Assembly (NCBI RefSeq): GCF_015477605.1
Contig: NZ_JADLQX010000024.1
Location: 47,173 to 111,172, forward strand
Reading direction: 5' to 3'
From: Nocardia amamiensis
Lineage (GTDB): Bacteria > Actinomycetota > Actinomycetes > Mycobacteriales > Mycobacteriaceae
DNA: 64,000 nt
Positions 15,666-24,920 of the stretch are shown here, piece after piece (the stretch's first letter is position 1; the number at the start of each line of letters is the position of its first letter). Under the pieces are notes generated by a model. The model was not told the DNA's origin, ran no database searches, and was given only the letters and a program-made list of their open reading frames with translations. A program made the position numbers and the translations under genes.

Positions 15666-17342
15666 ATGGCTGAGTTCATTTACCAGATGAAGAAGGTTCG
15701 CAAGGCGCACGGCGACAAAGTCGTGCTCGACGATGTCACCTTGAACTTCCTTCCCGGCGCCAAGATCGGCGTCGTCGGCCCGAACGGCGCGGGTAAATCC
15801 AGCGTGCTGAAGATCATGGCCGGACTGGACCAGCCGAACAACGGTGACGCGTTCCTCGCCGCCGGCGCCACGGTCGGCATCCTCCAGCAGGAGCCCCCGC
15901 TGAACGAGGAGAAGACCGTCCGCGGCAACGTCGAGGAGGGTCTCGGCGAGATCAAGGTCAAGCTGGACCGGTTCAACGAGATCGCCGAGCTGATGGCCAC
16001 CGACTACTCCGACGAGCTCATGGACGAGATGGGCAAGCTCCAGGAGGAGCTGGACCACGCCGACGCGTGGGACATCGACTCGCAGCTCGAGCAGGCGATG
16101 GACGCGCTGCGCTGCCCGCCGCCGGACGAGCCGGTCACCACTCTCTCCGGTGGTGAGCGCCGCCGGGTCGCGCTGTGCAAGCTGCTGCTGAGCAAGCCCG
16201 ACCTGCTGCTGCTCGACGAGCCGACCAACCACTTGGACGCGGAGAGCGTGAACTGGCTCGAGCAGCATCTCGCGCAGTACCAGGGCGCCGTGCTGGCGGT
16301 CACCCACGACCGGTACTTCCTGGACAACGTCGCGCAGTGGATTCTCGAGCTCGACCGCGGCCGTGCCTACCCCTACGAGGGCAACTACTCCACCTACTTG
16401 GAGAAGAAGGCCGAGCGCCTCGAGGTGCAGGGCAAGAAGGACCAGAAGCTGCAGAAGCGGCTCAAGGAAGAACTCGCCTGGGTGCGTTCCGGAGCCAAGG
16501 CCAGGCAGGCGAAGAACAAGGCCCGCCTCGGTCGGTACGAGGAGATGGCGGCCGAGGCCGAGAAGATGCGGAAGCTGGACTTCGAAGAGATCCAGATTCC
16601 GCACGGCCCGCGTCTGGGCAACGTGGTGGTGGAGGTCGAGCACTTGGACAAGGGCTTCGGCGACCGCCAGCTGATCAAAGATCTGTCGTTCACCCTGCCC
16701 CGCAATGGCATCGTCGGTGTCATCGGGCCGAACGGTGTCGGCAAGACCACGCTGTTCAAGACCATCGTGGGGCTCGAGCAGCCCGACAGCGGCGAAGTGA
16801 AGGTCGGCGAGACGGTCCAGCTGAGCTACGTCGACCAGAACCGTGCGGGCATCGACCCGAAGAAGACGGTGTGGCAGGTGGTCTCCGACGGCTTGGACTA
16901 CATCGAGGTCGGCCAGCAGGAGATGCCGTCGCGCGCCTACGTGAGCGCCTTCGGTTTCAAGGGTCCCGACCAGCAGAAGCCCGCGGGCGTGCTTTCCGGT
17001 GGTGAGCGCAACCGCCTCAACCTGGCGCTGACCCTCAAGCAGGGCGGCAACCTGATCCTGCTCGACGAGCCGACCAACGATCTCGACGTGGAGACCCTCG
17101 GCTCGCTGGAGAACGCCCTGGAGAAGTTCCCCGGCTGCGCCGTGGTCATTTCGCACGACCGCTGGTTCCTCGACCGCACCTGCACCCACATCCTCTCGTG
17201 GGAAGGCGACGCGGACAACGACGCCAAGTGGTTCTGGTTCGAAGGCAACTTCGAGGCGTACGAGGCGAACAAGGTGGAGCGTCTCGGCCCGGAAGCGGCC
17301 CGCCCGCACCGGGTTACGCACCGGAAGCTGACTCGCGGCTGA
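15666..17342 (+). CDS. ettA: Energy-dependent translational throttle protein EttA (ABC-F ATPase)
   Basis: A 558-residue ABC-F protein with tandem ATPase domains and no membrane part. The first domain has Walker A GPNGAGKSS (38-46), signature LSGGERRR (160 on) and LLLLDEPTNHLD. The Lys/Glu-rich linker and arm follow, and the second domain has GPNGVGKTT (354 on), LSGGERNR and LILLDEPTNDLD. EttA binds the ribosomal E site and gates the first elongation steps according to the ATP/ADP ratio. Length and sequence match the Rv2477c type. It lies between ssbB and gdh as in mycobacteria, and a hairpin at 17356-17385 probably ends its transcript. Confidence 0.95.
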   Translation: MAEFIYQMKKVRKAHGDKVVLDDVTLNFLPGAKIGVVGPNGAGKSSVLKIMAGLDQPNNGDAFLAAGATVGILQQEPPLNEEKTVRGNVEEGLGEIKVKLDRFNEIAELMATDYSDELMDEMGKLQEELDHADAWDIDSQLEQAMDALRCPPPDEPVTTLSGGERRRVALCKLLLSKPDLLLLDEPTNHLDAESVNWLEQHLAQYQGAVLAVTHDRYFLDNVAQWILELDRGRAYPYEGNYSTYLEKKAERLEVQGKKDQKLQKRLKEELAWVRSGAKARQAKNKARLGRYEEMAAEAEKMRKLDFEEIQIPHGPRLGNVVVEVEHLDKGFGDRQLIKDLSFTLPRNGIVGVIGPNGVGKTTLFKTIVGLEQPDSGEVKVGETVQLSYVDQNRAGIDPKKTVWQVVSDGLDYIEVGQQEMPSRAYVSAFGFKGPDQQKPAGVLSGGERNRLNLALTLKQGGNLILLDEPTNDLDVETLGSLENALEKFPGCAVVISHDRWFLDRTCTHILSWEGDADNDAKWFWFEGNFEAYEANKVERLGPEAARPHRVTHRKLTRG

Positions 17343-17355
17343 GTCGGCTACGGAG

Positions 17356-17385
17356 GGGTGGGTGCGGCTGGTTTTGCACCCACCC
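17356..17385 (+). terminator. Hairpin terminator after ettA
   Basis: A perfect 10-bp stem, GGGTGGGTGC (17356-17365) with GCACCCACCC (17376-17385), and a 10-base loop lie 14 bases after the ettA stop. There is no T-run, which is common for actinobacterial terminators. Confidence 0.65.
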
Positions 17386-17579
17386 GCTCGACCGGCCCGC
17401 TCGTCTCTGACGGCGGGCCGCGTATTGCACAGTTTGTGGTGCGAGCCTCGGTCGCGCGAGTCTCTTGGGACGCCACGAGTCTCAGGGCGGCGCGGTGGAC
17501 GGTTGCCCCGACGAAGCGGCGCGTTGAACCTTCGCCGACAACCCGGACCAGGAGTGACACCTACCCGCGCGTAGCTCGC

Positions 17580-17585
17580 TAGGGT
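17580..17585 (+). promoter_or_regulatory. -10 element before small ORF upstream of gdh
   Basis: TAGGGT ends 7 bases before the GTG at 17593. A GTGACA at 17555-17560 could serve as the -35, with a 19-base spacer. This is the best promoter candidate seen in the gap before gdh. Confidence 0.4.
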
Positions 17586-17592
17586 GGGAGTT

Positions 17593-17712
17593 GTGAATGC
17601 GCAGGCGCAGTTCGAGCAATCGGTGGCCGGGACCACCGACGCGGTGGCCGAGCTGACCCGAGGTACCGGTACGGCGCCACTGCCGCGGATACGACCTGTA
17701 GCGCTCACCTGA
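17593..17712 (+). CDS. Possible leaderless small ORF, 39 aa, upstream of gdh
   Basis: A GTG placed 7 bases after a TAGGGT -10 element opens a 39-codon frame: MNAQAQFEQSVAGTTDAVAE, then Leu-Thr-Arg-Gly and a Pro/Arg-rich end, closed by TGA at 17710-17712. It is too short to identify. It could be a leader peptide on the gdh transcript, a real microprotein, or a remnant of a longer gene. Its third codon positions are GC-rich like real genes here, but the sample is small. The 190 bases between it and gdh hold no other gene. Confidence 0.3.
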   Translation: MNAQAQFEQSVAGTTDAVAELTRGTGTAPLPRIRPVALT

Positions 17713-17902
17713 CGTTCGCGGGTCCGATCTTGTACTGCGCCGAGGCCGACCGTTGGGCCTCGGCACCTGAGCGGCGAACTCCGCGGTCGTGGTGAATACC
17801 CGGATATCGGAAGGGAACTCACCCACGCGTCTTCGGCGCACAGTTACTCTCGGACCGGCGTCACTTTGTTACGGAACCGATATCCGAGGGAGTTGGCGAA
17901 AA

Positions 17903-20900
17903 ATGACCGTCTCGTCCGAATTGTCCAGCGCGGCGTGGGCCGCGGGTTTGCCGCAGTCACTGCGCGGCGACCTCGCGACGCTCGAGGAAGCGTATTTCCG
18001 CCACGTCGACGCGGGCGATGTGGACTGTGCGATCACCGGCATCACGCAGATCTTCCGCCGGCACATGGAGCTGGCGGTGACTCGCCTCCCCCGTCGCGCG
18101 TTGGTACGGGTGTACCACCCTGATGACGAATTCGGGGTCGGCGCCGCGGTGCAGATCGTCACCGACGACATGCCGCTGCTGGTCGAGTCGATCAGCTCGT
18201 CGTTGAGCCGGATGGGTGTCAGCGTCAGCGAGATCATCCACCCGATCTTCGAGGTCGAGCGGGACGCGGACGGGCGGCTGACGCACGCCGCACCGCATGA
18301 GGTCGACGGCACCGGCCCGGCCGGGCTCCGCGAATCCTGGATGCACGTGCAACTGCATCCGTCGACCAGCCCGGCGCTGCTGGCCAGGGTCGAGGCCGCC
18401 GTCCCGGACGTGGTGGACGACGTGCGCCAGGTGATCGGCGACACCGAAGCCATCCGGGACGTGCAGGGCAAGCTGGCCGACGACCTGGAACTCGCCGCGC
18501 AGTCCGGGACGGCGCCGTTCGCCGCGACCGATTTGGTCGACACGGCCAATCTGCTGCGCTGGCTGGCGCAGGGAAACTTCACCGTCCTCGGCTATGCCCG
18601 CTACCGCCTCAGCGCAGGCCAGGGCCAGGAGACGTCCACCATGCTGCCCGGCACCTGCCTCGGCGTGCTGCGCCCGGACGTCGGCACCGACTTCCACGTT
18701 CCGGTCAACGGCGGCGACCGTCCGCTGCTCACGCTGACCCAGGGATTGGTGCCCGCCACCGTGCACCGCTCGGTGTACCCGTACTTCGTCGGCGTCGCCG
18801 ACTTCGACGCGACCGGGACGATCATCGGCGAGCATCTGTTCATCGGCGTCTTCACCGTCACGGCGGTACACGAGAACGTCTTGGATATCCCGGTGATCGA
18901 ACGCCGGGTGCGGTCGGCGATCGAGGCGAGCGGATTCGATCTGGATTCGTTCTCCGGTCAGGCGATGCTCGAGGTCATCCAGTCCTTCCCGCGCACCGAA
19001 TTGTTCTCCTCCGACGCCGAGACGCTGCGACGCACCTCGACCGCCGTGCTGAGCGTGGGCCTGCGCCGCCAGGTGCGCCTGTTCCTGCGTGCGGACGCCT
19101 ACGGCCGCTATGTCGCCTGCCTGGTCTACCTGCCGCGCGACCGGTATACCACCCGGGTCCGGCTGGAGATGCAGGACATCCTGGTCCGCGAATTGGGCGG
19201 CGTGTCCATCGACTACTCCGCGCGAGTGGGCGAAAGCGACTTGGCCCGTGTGTATTTCACGGTGCGGATGGCGGAGGCCGAGTCCGGCGCTCCGCGTCCG
19301 GCGGTGCCGGCCGCCGATACCTCCGAGGGCAATCGGTTGCGGCTGCAAAACCTGCTCGCGGAGGCGAGCCGCACCTGGGACGACCACCTGAACGACGAGG
19401 TGAATACGTCGGCGGTGCTCGATCCCGCCGTGGTGCAACGGTATGCGGAAGCCTTCCCCGAGGGCTACAAACAGGATTTCGCCGCCGCCCGCGCACTCGC
19501 CGACATCGTGCGACTGGAGCGGCTGCGGGACGGCGGCATCGACCAATACCTGTACCGCAAGCCGGATTCGGAACCGGGTTCGTGGCGCTTCACGCTCTAC
19601 ATCGGCGGCCGGGGCATCTCACTGAGCCAGGTCCTCCCGGTGTTGCAGAGTCTCGGCGTCGAGGTGGTGGACGAGCGGCCGTACCAGGTCGAGCTGGAGA
19701 CGGCGGCCGACGGCGGCGCGGGCGGTGAGCGGTGGATCTACGACTTCGGTCTGCTGGCCCGTCCCGAATTGCTGCGCAGTTCGCTGGACCGGGATTTGGA
19801 CGCGGAGCTGCTCGAGTCCTCCAAGCGCGCCGATGTGCTGGAGGAGGAGGTGCGGGGTCTGCGCGAACGGTTCGTGGAAGCGTTCGACGCGATGTGGTAT
19901 GGGCGCGCGGAGGCGGACGGTCTCAACGAGCTCGTACTGCGCGCCCGGCTGCCGTGGCGGGCCGTCTCGGTCCTGCGGACCTACGCGAAGTACTTGCAGC
20001 AGGCCGGTTTTCCGTACAGCCAGGCGAACATCTGCCGGGTGCTGCTCACCTATCCGGATATCGCGCGATTGTTCGTCGACCTGTTCGCGGCGCGTTTCGA
20101 TCCCGATACCGTCTCCGCCGAGCATGCCGCCGAGCTGGAGGTCAAGGTGCGCGGCCGGATCGATGATGTCGTCAGCCTGGACGCGGACCGCATCCTGCGC
20201 GCGATGCTGGGCTTGGTCAAAGCGACGCTGCGGACCAACTACTACGTGACGGACAGGGAAGGCAGGTCGCGCGATTACGTCTCGGTGAAGGTCGAACCGC
20301 AGGAGATCGCCGAACTGCCCAGGCCCCGTCCGCAGTTCGAGATCTTCGTGTACTCCCCGCGGGTCGAGGGCGTGCACCTGCGCTTCGGGCCGGTGGCGCG
20401 TGGTGGGTTGCGGTGGTCGGATCGGTTGGAGGATTTCCGCACCGAGATCCTGGGTTTGGTGAAGGCGCAGGCGGTGAAGAACGCGGTGATCGTGCCGGTG
20501 GGTGCGAAGGGTGGTTTCGTGGTCAAACAACCGCCCGCGGCGACTGGTGATCCGGTCGCGGATCGGCAGGCGCTGGGTGCGGAAGGTGTTGCCTGCTATC
20601 GGACCTTTATCTCGGGTCTGTTGGATATCACCGACAATGTGGATCGTGCGAGTGGTGAGGTGTTGCCGCCTGCTCGGGTGGTGCGCCGGGATGGTGATGA
20701 CACGTATCTGGTGGTGGCCGCGGACAAGGGGACGGCGACGTTTTCGGATATCGCCAACGATGTGGCGCTGAGTTATGGGTTCTGGTTGGGTGATGCGTTC
20801 GCGTCGGGTGGGTCGGCGGGTTATGACCACAAGGCGATGGGGATCACGGCCAAGGGTGCGTGGGAGAGTGTCAAGCGGCATTTCCGTGAGATGGAGATCG

Positions 20901-22843
20901 ACACGCAGACGCAGGATTTCACCGTTGTGGGTGTGGGTGACATGAGTGGTGACGTGTTCGGCAACGGCATGCTGTTGTCCGAGCACATCCGTTTGGTGGC
21001 CGCGTTCGACCACCGCCACATCTTCCTCGACCCGAATCCGGATGCGGCCATCTCCTACGCAGAACGACAGCGGCTGTTCGCGTTGCCGCGCTCGTCGTGG
21101 GCCGATTACGACGCCTCGCTGATCAGTACCGGCGGCGGCGTGTGGGACCGGACGGTGAAGGCGGTGCCGATCAGCCCGGAGGCCAGGGCGGCGCTCGGAC
21201 TGGCCGACGACGTCGAATCGCTGTCGCCGCCGGAACTGGTTCGCGCGATCCTGCTCGCGCCGGTAGACCTGCTGTGGAACGGTGGCATCGGCACCTACAT
21301 CAAGGCGAGCGCGGAGACCAACGCCGAGGTGGGCGACAAGTCCAACGACGCGGTCCGCGTCAATGGAAACCAGTTGCGTGTCAAGGTGATCGGCGAAGGC
21401 GGCAATCTCGGTGCGACCGCGCTCGGCCGTATCGAGTTCTGCCGCAACGGCGGCAAGATGAACACCGACGCGCTGGACAACTCGGCGGGTGTGGATTGCT
21501 CCGACCACGAGGTGAACATCAAGATTCTGCTGGACGCCGTCGTCTCCAGCGGACAGCTGCCCGACACCGACCGCAACCCCCTGCTGGCCTCGATGACCGA
21601 CGAGGTCGCGCAGCTGGTTCTGCGGGACAACGTGGCGCAGAACTTCCTGATGGGCATATCGCGCACCGAGGCCGCGCAGATGCTCAGCGTCCAGATGCGG
21701 CTCATCGAGGATCTCGAGCAGCGCCGCGGCCTGGATCGCGAACTCGAGGCGCTCCCCTCGGATCAGGAGATGAAGCGCAGGTTGGAGGACGGCGCGGGTC
21801 TGGCATCGCCGGAGCTGGCCAACTTGATGGCGCATGTGAAGCTGTCGCTGAAGGCCGATCTGCTCGATTCCGATCTGCCCGACAGCCAGTACTTCGCCGC
21901 GCGGCTGCCCGAGTACTTCCCGACGCCGCTGCGCAGCCGGTTCGGCGCGGCGATCAAGCGGCACCGGCTGCGCAGGGAGATCGTCACCACCATGATCGCC
22001 AACGAGATGGTGGACTACGGCGGCGTCACCTACGCGCACCGGTTGAACGAGGAGATCGGCGCGACCACCACCGACGCGGTGCGCGCCTTCGCCGCGGCCA
22101 GCGGGATCTTCGACCTGCATGAGATGTGGGTGCGGATCCGGGCATGCGACGCGCCCGCCTCGGTGCGCGACCTGCTCGAGCTGGAAACCAAGCGGACACT
22201 GGATCGAGCGTCCCGGTGGCTGCTGAGCAACCGGCCGCAGCCGATTGCGGTCGGCTCGGAAATCAGCCGGTACTGCAACGAGGTACGCGAACTCGCACCG
22301 AAGGTGCCGAGCTGGCTGCGCGGGCACCATGTGTCCACGCTCACCGACCAGTCCGCCGAGCTGATCGCGCGCGGCGCGCCGACCGATCTGGCCACCGAGG
22401 TGTTCGCCCTGCTCAATCTGTTCCCGTTGCTGGACATCGTGGACATCGCCGACATCACCGACCGAGACGGCGACGAGGTCGGCTCGCTGTACTACGCGCT
22501 CAACGATCACCTCAAGATCGATTGGCTGCTGCAGGCGGTCAGCCACCTCGAGCGCGGCGACCGCTGGCACGCACTCGCGCGGCTGGCATTGCGCGACGAC
22601 ATGTACGGGTCGTTGCGTTCACTCACCCTCGACGTGCTCTCCGGCGGCGACCCCGAGGAGACGGCGGACGAGAAGATTGCATACTGGGAGTCGAAGAACC
22701 AGTCCCGCCTCGGCCGAGCCAGGGCGGCACTGTCGGAGTTGTTCGAGTCCGGAACCCACGATCTCGCCACGCTGTCGGTTGCAGCGCGGCAAGTGCGGAG
22801 CATGGTGAGCGGGGTGGGCGCTCAATCGGAGGTACCACGGTGA
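17903..22843 (+). CDS. gdh: NAD-specific glutamate dehydrogenase, large (180-kDa) class
   Basis: A giant GDH of about 1646 residues, close to the mycobacterial Rv2476c size. It interconverts glutamate and 2-oxoglutarate plus ammonia with NAD. The first ~700 residues are regulatory and carry ACT-like segments. The catalytic core (about 820-1250) has RGGLRWSDRLEDFRTEILGL and AKGGFVVKQPP with the substrate lysines, and the NAD domain has MSGDVFGNGML. The C-terminal ~400 residues are helical. The frame is open from 17789, but ATG 17903 with GGGAG upstream gives the expected family start. Codon use changes sharply between about 20395 and 21000. The stop overlaps the next start. Confidence 0.95.
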   Translation: MTVSSELSSAAWAAGLPQSLRGDLATLEEAYFRHVDAGDVDCAITGITQIFRRHMELAVTRLPRRALVRVYHPDDEFGVGAAVQIVTDDMPLLVESISSSLSRMGVSVSEIIHPIFEVERDADGRLTHAAPHEVDGTGPAGLRESWMHVQLHPSTSPALLARVEAAVPDVVDDVRQVIGDTEAIRDVQGKLADDLELAAQSGTAPFAATDLVDTANLLRWLAQGNFTVLGYARYRLSAGQGQETSTMLPGTCLGVLRPDVGTDFHVPVNGGDRPLLTLTQGLVPATVHRSVYPYFVGVADFDATGTIIGEHLFIGVFTVTAVHENVLDIPVIERRVRSAIEASGFDLDSFSGQAMLEVIQSFPRTELFSSDAETLRRTSTAVLSVGLRRQVRLFLRADAYGRYVACLVYLPRDRYTTRVRLEMQDILVRELGGVSIDYSARVGESDLARVYFTVRMAEAESGAPRPAVPAADTSEGNRLRLQNLLAEASRTWDDHLNDEVNTSAVLDPAVVQRYAEAFPEGYKQDFAAARALADIVRLERLRDGGIDQYLYRKPDSEPGSWRFTLYIGGRGISLSQVLPVLQSLGVEVVDERPYQVELETAADGGAGGERWIYDFGLLARPELLRSSLDRDLDAELLESSKRADVLEEEVRGLRERFVEAFDAMWYGRAEADGLNELVLRARLPWRAVSVLRTYAKYLQQAGFPYSQANICRVLLTYPDIARLFVDLFAARFDPDTVSAEHAAELEVKVRGRIDDVVSLDADRILRAMLGLVKATLRTNYYVTDREGRSRDYVSVKVEPQEIAELPRPRPQFEIFVYSPRVEGVHLRFGPVARGGLRWSDRLEDFRTEILGLVKAQAVKNAVIVPVGAKGGFVVKQPPAATGDPVADRQALGAEGVACYRTFISGLLDITDNVDRASGEVLPPARVVRRDGDDTYLVVAADKGTATFSDIANDVALSYGFWLGDAFASGGSAGYDHKAMGITAKGAWESVKRHFREMEIDTQTQDFTVVGVGDMSGDVFGNGMLLSEHIRLVAAFDHRHIFLDPNPDAAISYAERQRLFALPRSSWADYDASLISTGGGVWDRTVKAVPISPEARAALGLADDVESLSPPELVRAILLAPVDLLWNGGIGTYIKASAETNAEVGDKSNDAVRVNGNQLRVKVIGEGGNLGATALGRIEFCRNGGKMNTDALDNSAGVDCSDHEVNIKILLDAVVSSGQLPDTDRNPLLASMTDEVAQLVLRDNVAQNFLMGISRTEAAQMLSVQMRLIEDLEQRRGLDRELEALPSDQEMKRRLEDGAGLASPELANLMAHVKLSLKADLLDSDLPDSQYFAARLPEYFPTPLRSRFGAAIKRHRLRREIVTTMIANEMVDYGGVTYAHRLNEEIGATTTDAVRAFAAASGIFDLHEMWVRIRACDAPASVRDLLELETKRTLDRASRWLLSNRPQPIAVGSEISRYCNEVRELAPKVPSWLRGHHVSTLTDQSAELIARGAPTDLATEVFALLNLFPLLDIVDIADITDRDGDEVGSLYYALNDHLKIDWLLQAVSHLERGDRWHALARLALRDDMYGSLRSLTLDVLSGGDPEETADEKIAYWESKNQSRLGRARAALSELFESGTHDLATLSVAARQVRSMVSGVGAQSEVPR

Positions 22844-23304
22844 CGAGGTCGATGCACAGAGACGGGACAGCCGCGGGCAGTCTGGTGCTGCCCAAGCGCT
22901 TCCACGCCAAAGTGGACGTCAGATGGTCGGACATGGACGTGTTCCAGCACGTCAACCATGCCCGCATGGTGACGCTGCTGGAGGAGGCGCGGATCCCGTG
23001 GCTGTTCGAGGACGGCCGCCCGACCGCCCCGCTACGCGAGGGCTGTGTACTCGCCGACCTGCGGGTCCGCTACCGCGGCCAGCTGCGGCACGAGGACACG
23101 CCGCTGGATATCGCGATGTGGATCGAGCAGGTGCGCGCGGTCGACTTCACCATCGGCTACGAGGTGCGCGCCTCCGGCGCCGAGCCCGACTCACCGGCGG
23201 CGGTGGTCGCGTCCACCCAGATCGCGGCGTTCGACATGCGGGCGCAGCGGCTGCGCAGGCTCACCGACGCCGAACGCGACTATCTGTCCGAGTGGATGGA
23301 GTGA
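22840..23304 (+). CDS. Acyl-CoA thioesterase, 4HBT hot-dog fold
   Basis: A 154-residue hot-dog-fold protein. VRWSDMDVFQHVNHARMVTL is the classic YbgC/FadM-type motif with the catalytic Asp and the Asn-His pair that forms the active site on the central helix. It would hydrolyse acyl-CoA to free acid and CoA. The GTG start at 22840 overlaps the gdh TGA (GTGA) and has GGAGG at 22828-22832. An ATG at 22852 is a weaker alternative. The same pair, gdh and Rv2475c, is adjacent in M. tuberculosis. Confidence 0.87.
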   Translation: MTRSMHRDGTAAGSLVLPKRFHAKVDVRWSDMDVFQHVNHARMVTLLEEARIPWLFEDGRPTAPLREGCVLADLRVRYRGQLRHEDTPLDIAMWIEQVRAVDFTIGYEVRASGAEPDSPAAVVASTQIAAFDMRAQRLRRLTDAERDYLSEWME

Positions 23305-23349
23305 GCCCTGGTGGGTCGGTGATCGTCCAGTGGTGACCGCGGAGCAGCC

Positions 23350-24018
23350 GTGAAGGCGGAACAACGAGTGCTGCACGTGTCCGATCCGGCGGAGCGGGAG
23401 AATCTCGCGACGTTCCTGACCAGGGCCGCGCGGCTGGACCCGGCGACGGTGGTGCGTCTGCGCCGCCGCGGGGAGGGCTACGTGGCCGCGTGGGTGGCCA
23501 CCGGTTTCGAGGCGCTGGCGGTGCGCACCGTGGTCGCCGAGCTCGGCGTCGACGATGTGACCGTCGGCGCCGATCTGGTGCTGGCCGGGCTGGCCGGCGG
23601 CAGCCCGATCGACCTCGGATATTCGATGGACTCCGCCTGGCGTGGCGCACTGCCGCCCGCGGACGGCTTCGCGCATGTCGACGACGTGCCCGCGCGCACT
23701 CTGGTCGAACTCGCCGAACAGGGTGCGCGGCTGGCGAAGGAGCACGGTAGCAGCCACGGCCCGCCGGCCTCGCTACTCGACCAGGCCGTGCTGACCGTGT
23801 CCGGTGCGGGAACACAGGTGCAGGTGCCGATGCGGGTCGTCTTCGCGCTCACCGCTATGGATTTCATCCCGCATTCGGGCGAGCAGGCCGATCCGCGCCG
23901 CATCCCGCCCGCCGAGATCGTCCGGGTGCGCGCCACCAGAACATGGTTGCGGCTGGACGCCCGCTACGGCTCGGTCGCTCGCCGCCTCGGCGGTGGAATT
24001 CCACTCCTGCCGCACTGA
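23350..24018 (+). CDS. Conserved hypothetical protein, Rv2474c-like
   Basis: A 222-residue soluble protein with no signal or membrane segment. No catalytic motif is recognised. A well-ordered N-terminal half is followed by a region DQAVLTVSGAGTQVQVPMRV typical of a small beta domain. Its place after the thioesterase matches Rv2474c in M. tuberculosis, which is also uncharacterised. The GTG at 23350 has GGAG ten bases upstream. Its stop is followed within 15 bases by the repeat hairpin at 24033-24051, which may terminate the gdh transcript. Confidence 0.75.
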   Translation: MKAEQRVLHVSDPAERENLATFLTRAARLDPATVVRLRRRGEGYVAAWVATGFEALAVRTVVAELGVDDVTVGADLVLAGLAGGSPIDLGYSMDSAWRGALPPADGFAHVDDVPARTLVELAEQGARLAKEHGSSHGPPASLLDQAVLTVSGAGTQVQVPMRVVFALTAMDFIPHSGEQADPRRIPPAEIVRVRATRTWLRLDARYGSVARRLGGGIPLLPH

Positions 24019-24027
24019 GCTGTGTTC

Positions 24028-24190
24028 GATTTGCAGCGCCTGCGGCGCTGCGTGTTCGCGGCCCCTTTGTGGCTCGCGTCCGAGCGACCGCCGCTCGCGA
24101 CTTCGTCGCTTGCGCGTCGGCCGCTCGGACGCGAGCCGGGCCGCGAACGGGCAATGCTCGATCTCGCTGCGCTCGAAAACGGGAGTGGAG
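24028..24190 (+). repeat. Dispersed intergenic repeat, copy 1 (with hairpin)
   Basis: Bases 24028-24062 are identical over 35 positions to the reverse strand at 40416-40450. The core is a perfect hairpin, GCAGCGCC-TGC-GGCGCTGC (24033-24051). A second shared module, CTCGATCTCGCTGCGCTCGA, occurs at about 24160-24179 and on the reverse strand at about 40394-40413. Here the two modules are about 95 bases apart; in copy 2 they adjoin. A weaker third likeness lies around 24300-24345. Translated frames across it are not genes. Confidence 0.7.
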
Positions 24191-24608
24191 CCGGTGTGGT
24201 TGCGCGAGATGGAAAGCGCGGCATCGAGGCCGCCGTCTGTGGAGGTGTGCTGGTGGGTGCCTGTGGCGAGTTGGTCGCGGACGTGGCGGCCACTTGGCCA
24301 CGAACGGTGTTGGCGTCTCCCTTCGCTCGAAAGTCGAGGTTGGGCATATGCGGGGCACTTCGCCGATGCCACCGGTGCCGCGTTGAAGCTGTCGCTGTGC
24401 ATTGCTGCCGGGCGGCCGCGTTGTCGCCGCAGTGCGCGCGAGGGCCTTGTGGGCGGCCGAGTGTGTGCCGGGTGCTGCGGCGAGTTCCGTAGTAGCAGAA
24501 GGCCACCCGGGAACGATCGATAGGATGGGCGGCGCCGTCAGCAGGAGGGGACGGCGCCGCCCTGCATTAGTGGTGAAGAACGCTGGCCGAGAACGGCTTT
24601 CGGGCAGG
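24191..24608. other. Intergenic region, no gene seen
   Basis: No supported gene. The short frames here have the repetitive Arg/Ala/Ser composition of chance frames in GC-rich DNA. It holds a degenerate repeat likeness near 24300-24345 and the terminator at 24527-24562. Confidence 0.4.
24527..24562 (-). terminator. Strong hairpin downstream of azlD
   Basis: A perfect 13-bp stem, GGGCGGCGCCGTC (24527-24539) with GACGGCGCCGCCC (24550-24562), and a 10-base loop lie 47 bases past the azlD stop. It probably ends the azlCD transcript. Confidence 0.65.
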
Positions 24609-24920
24609 TCAGGAGACGCCGACCAATCGCAACAGCGCGGTGGTCGAGGCGGCGGCCAGGATCACGACCAGGATGGGTTGCTGCTTCCAGGCGAGTGCTC
24701 CGCCGACGAGAACGCCTGCGGGCATGGCGAATCCGAGATCGCTCGAGCCGAGCGGCAGGGTGGTGACGGCGACCAGCGCGGTGAGCAGGACGACCGCGCC
24801 GATCTCCAGCAGGCGCACCGTTCGTGCCGGAATGCGGACCCGTTCGCGCAGTGCCGGACCGGCCCAGCGGAAGGCGTAGGTGCCCGCGGCGAGGGCGAAT
24901 ATTCCGGCGGCCAGCATCAT
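24609..24920 (-). CDS. azlD: AzlD family branched-chain amino acid exporter subunit
   Basis: A 103-residue membrane protein with about three hydrophobic spans: MMLAAGIFALAAGTYAFRWA, a central segment LLEIGAVVLLTALVAVTTL, and a C-terminal span. It matches the small AzlD/BrnE partner of AzlC, and the pair exports branched-chain or related amino acids. Its start ATG overlaps the azlC stop by 4 bases (ATGA), giving translational coupling. The operon ends at the hairpin at 24527-24562. Confidence 0.85.
   Translation of the reverse strand: MMLAAGIFALAAGTYAFRWAGPALRERVRIPARTVRLLEIGAVVLLTALVAVTTLPLGSSDLGFAMPAGVLVGGALAWKQQPILVVILAAASTTALLRLVGVS

Noticed and set aside
17820..17902. GlnR box upstream of gdh
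   Set aside because: GTTAC/GTCAC-like pieces are present, but not with the spacing of the known a-site/b-site consensus.
17789..17902. Longer N-terminus for gdh starting at 17789
   Set aside because: The extra 38 residues have no family support, and the ATG at 17903 has a suitable ribosome site and the expected family beginning.
19619..22570. 983-codon open frame antisense to gdh
   Set aside because: It is the mirror frame of a highly conserved gene; its Arg/Gln/His-rich product and lack of any domain are typical of antisense frames in GC-rich DNA.
24022..24523. Several 150-240-codon frames across the intergenic repeat
   Set aside because: They exist on both strands over the repeat, share their start with the copy at 40.4 kb, and show no domain or ribosome site.
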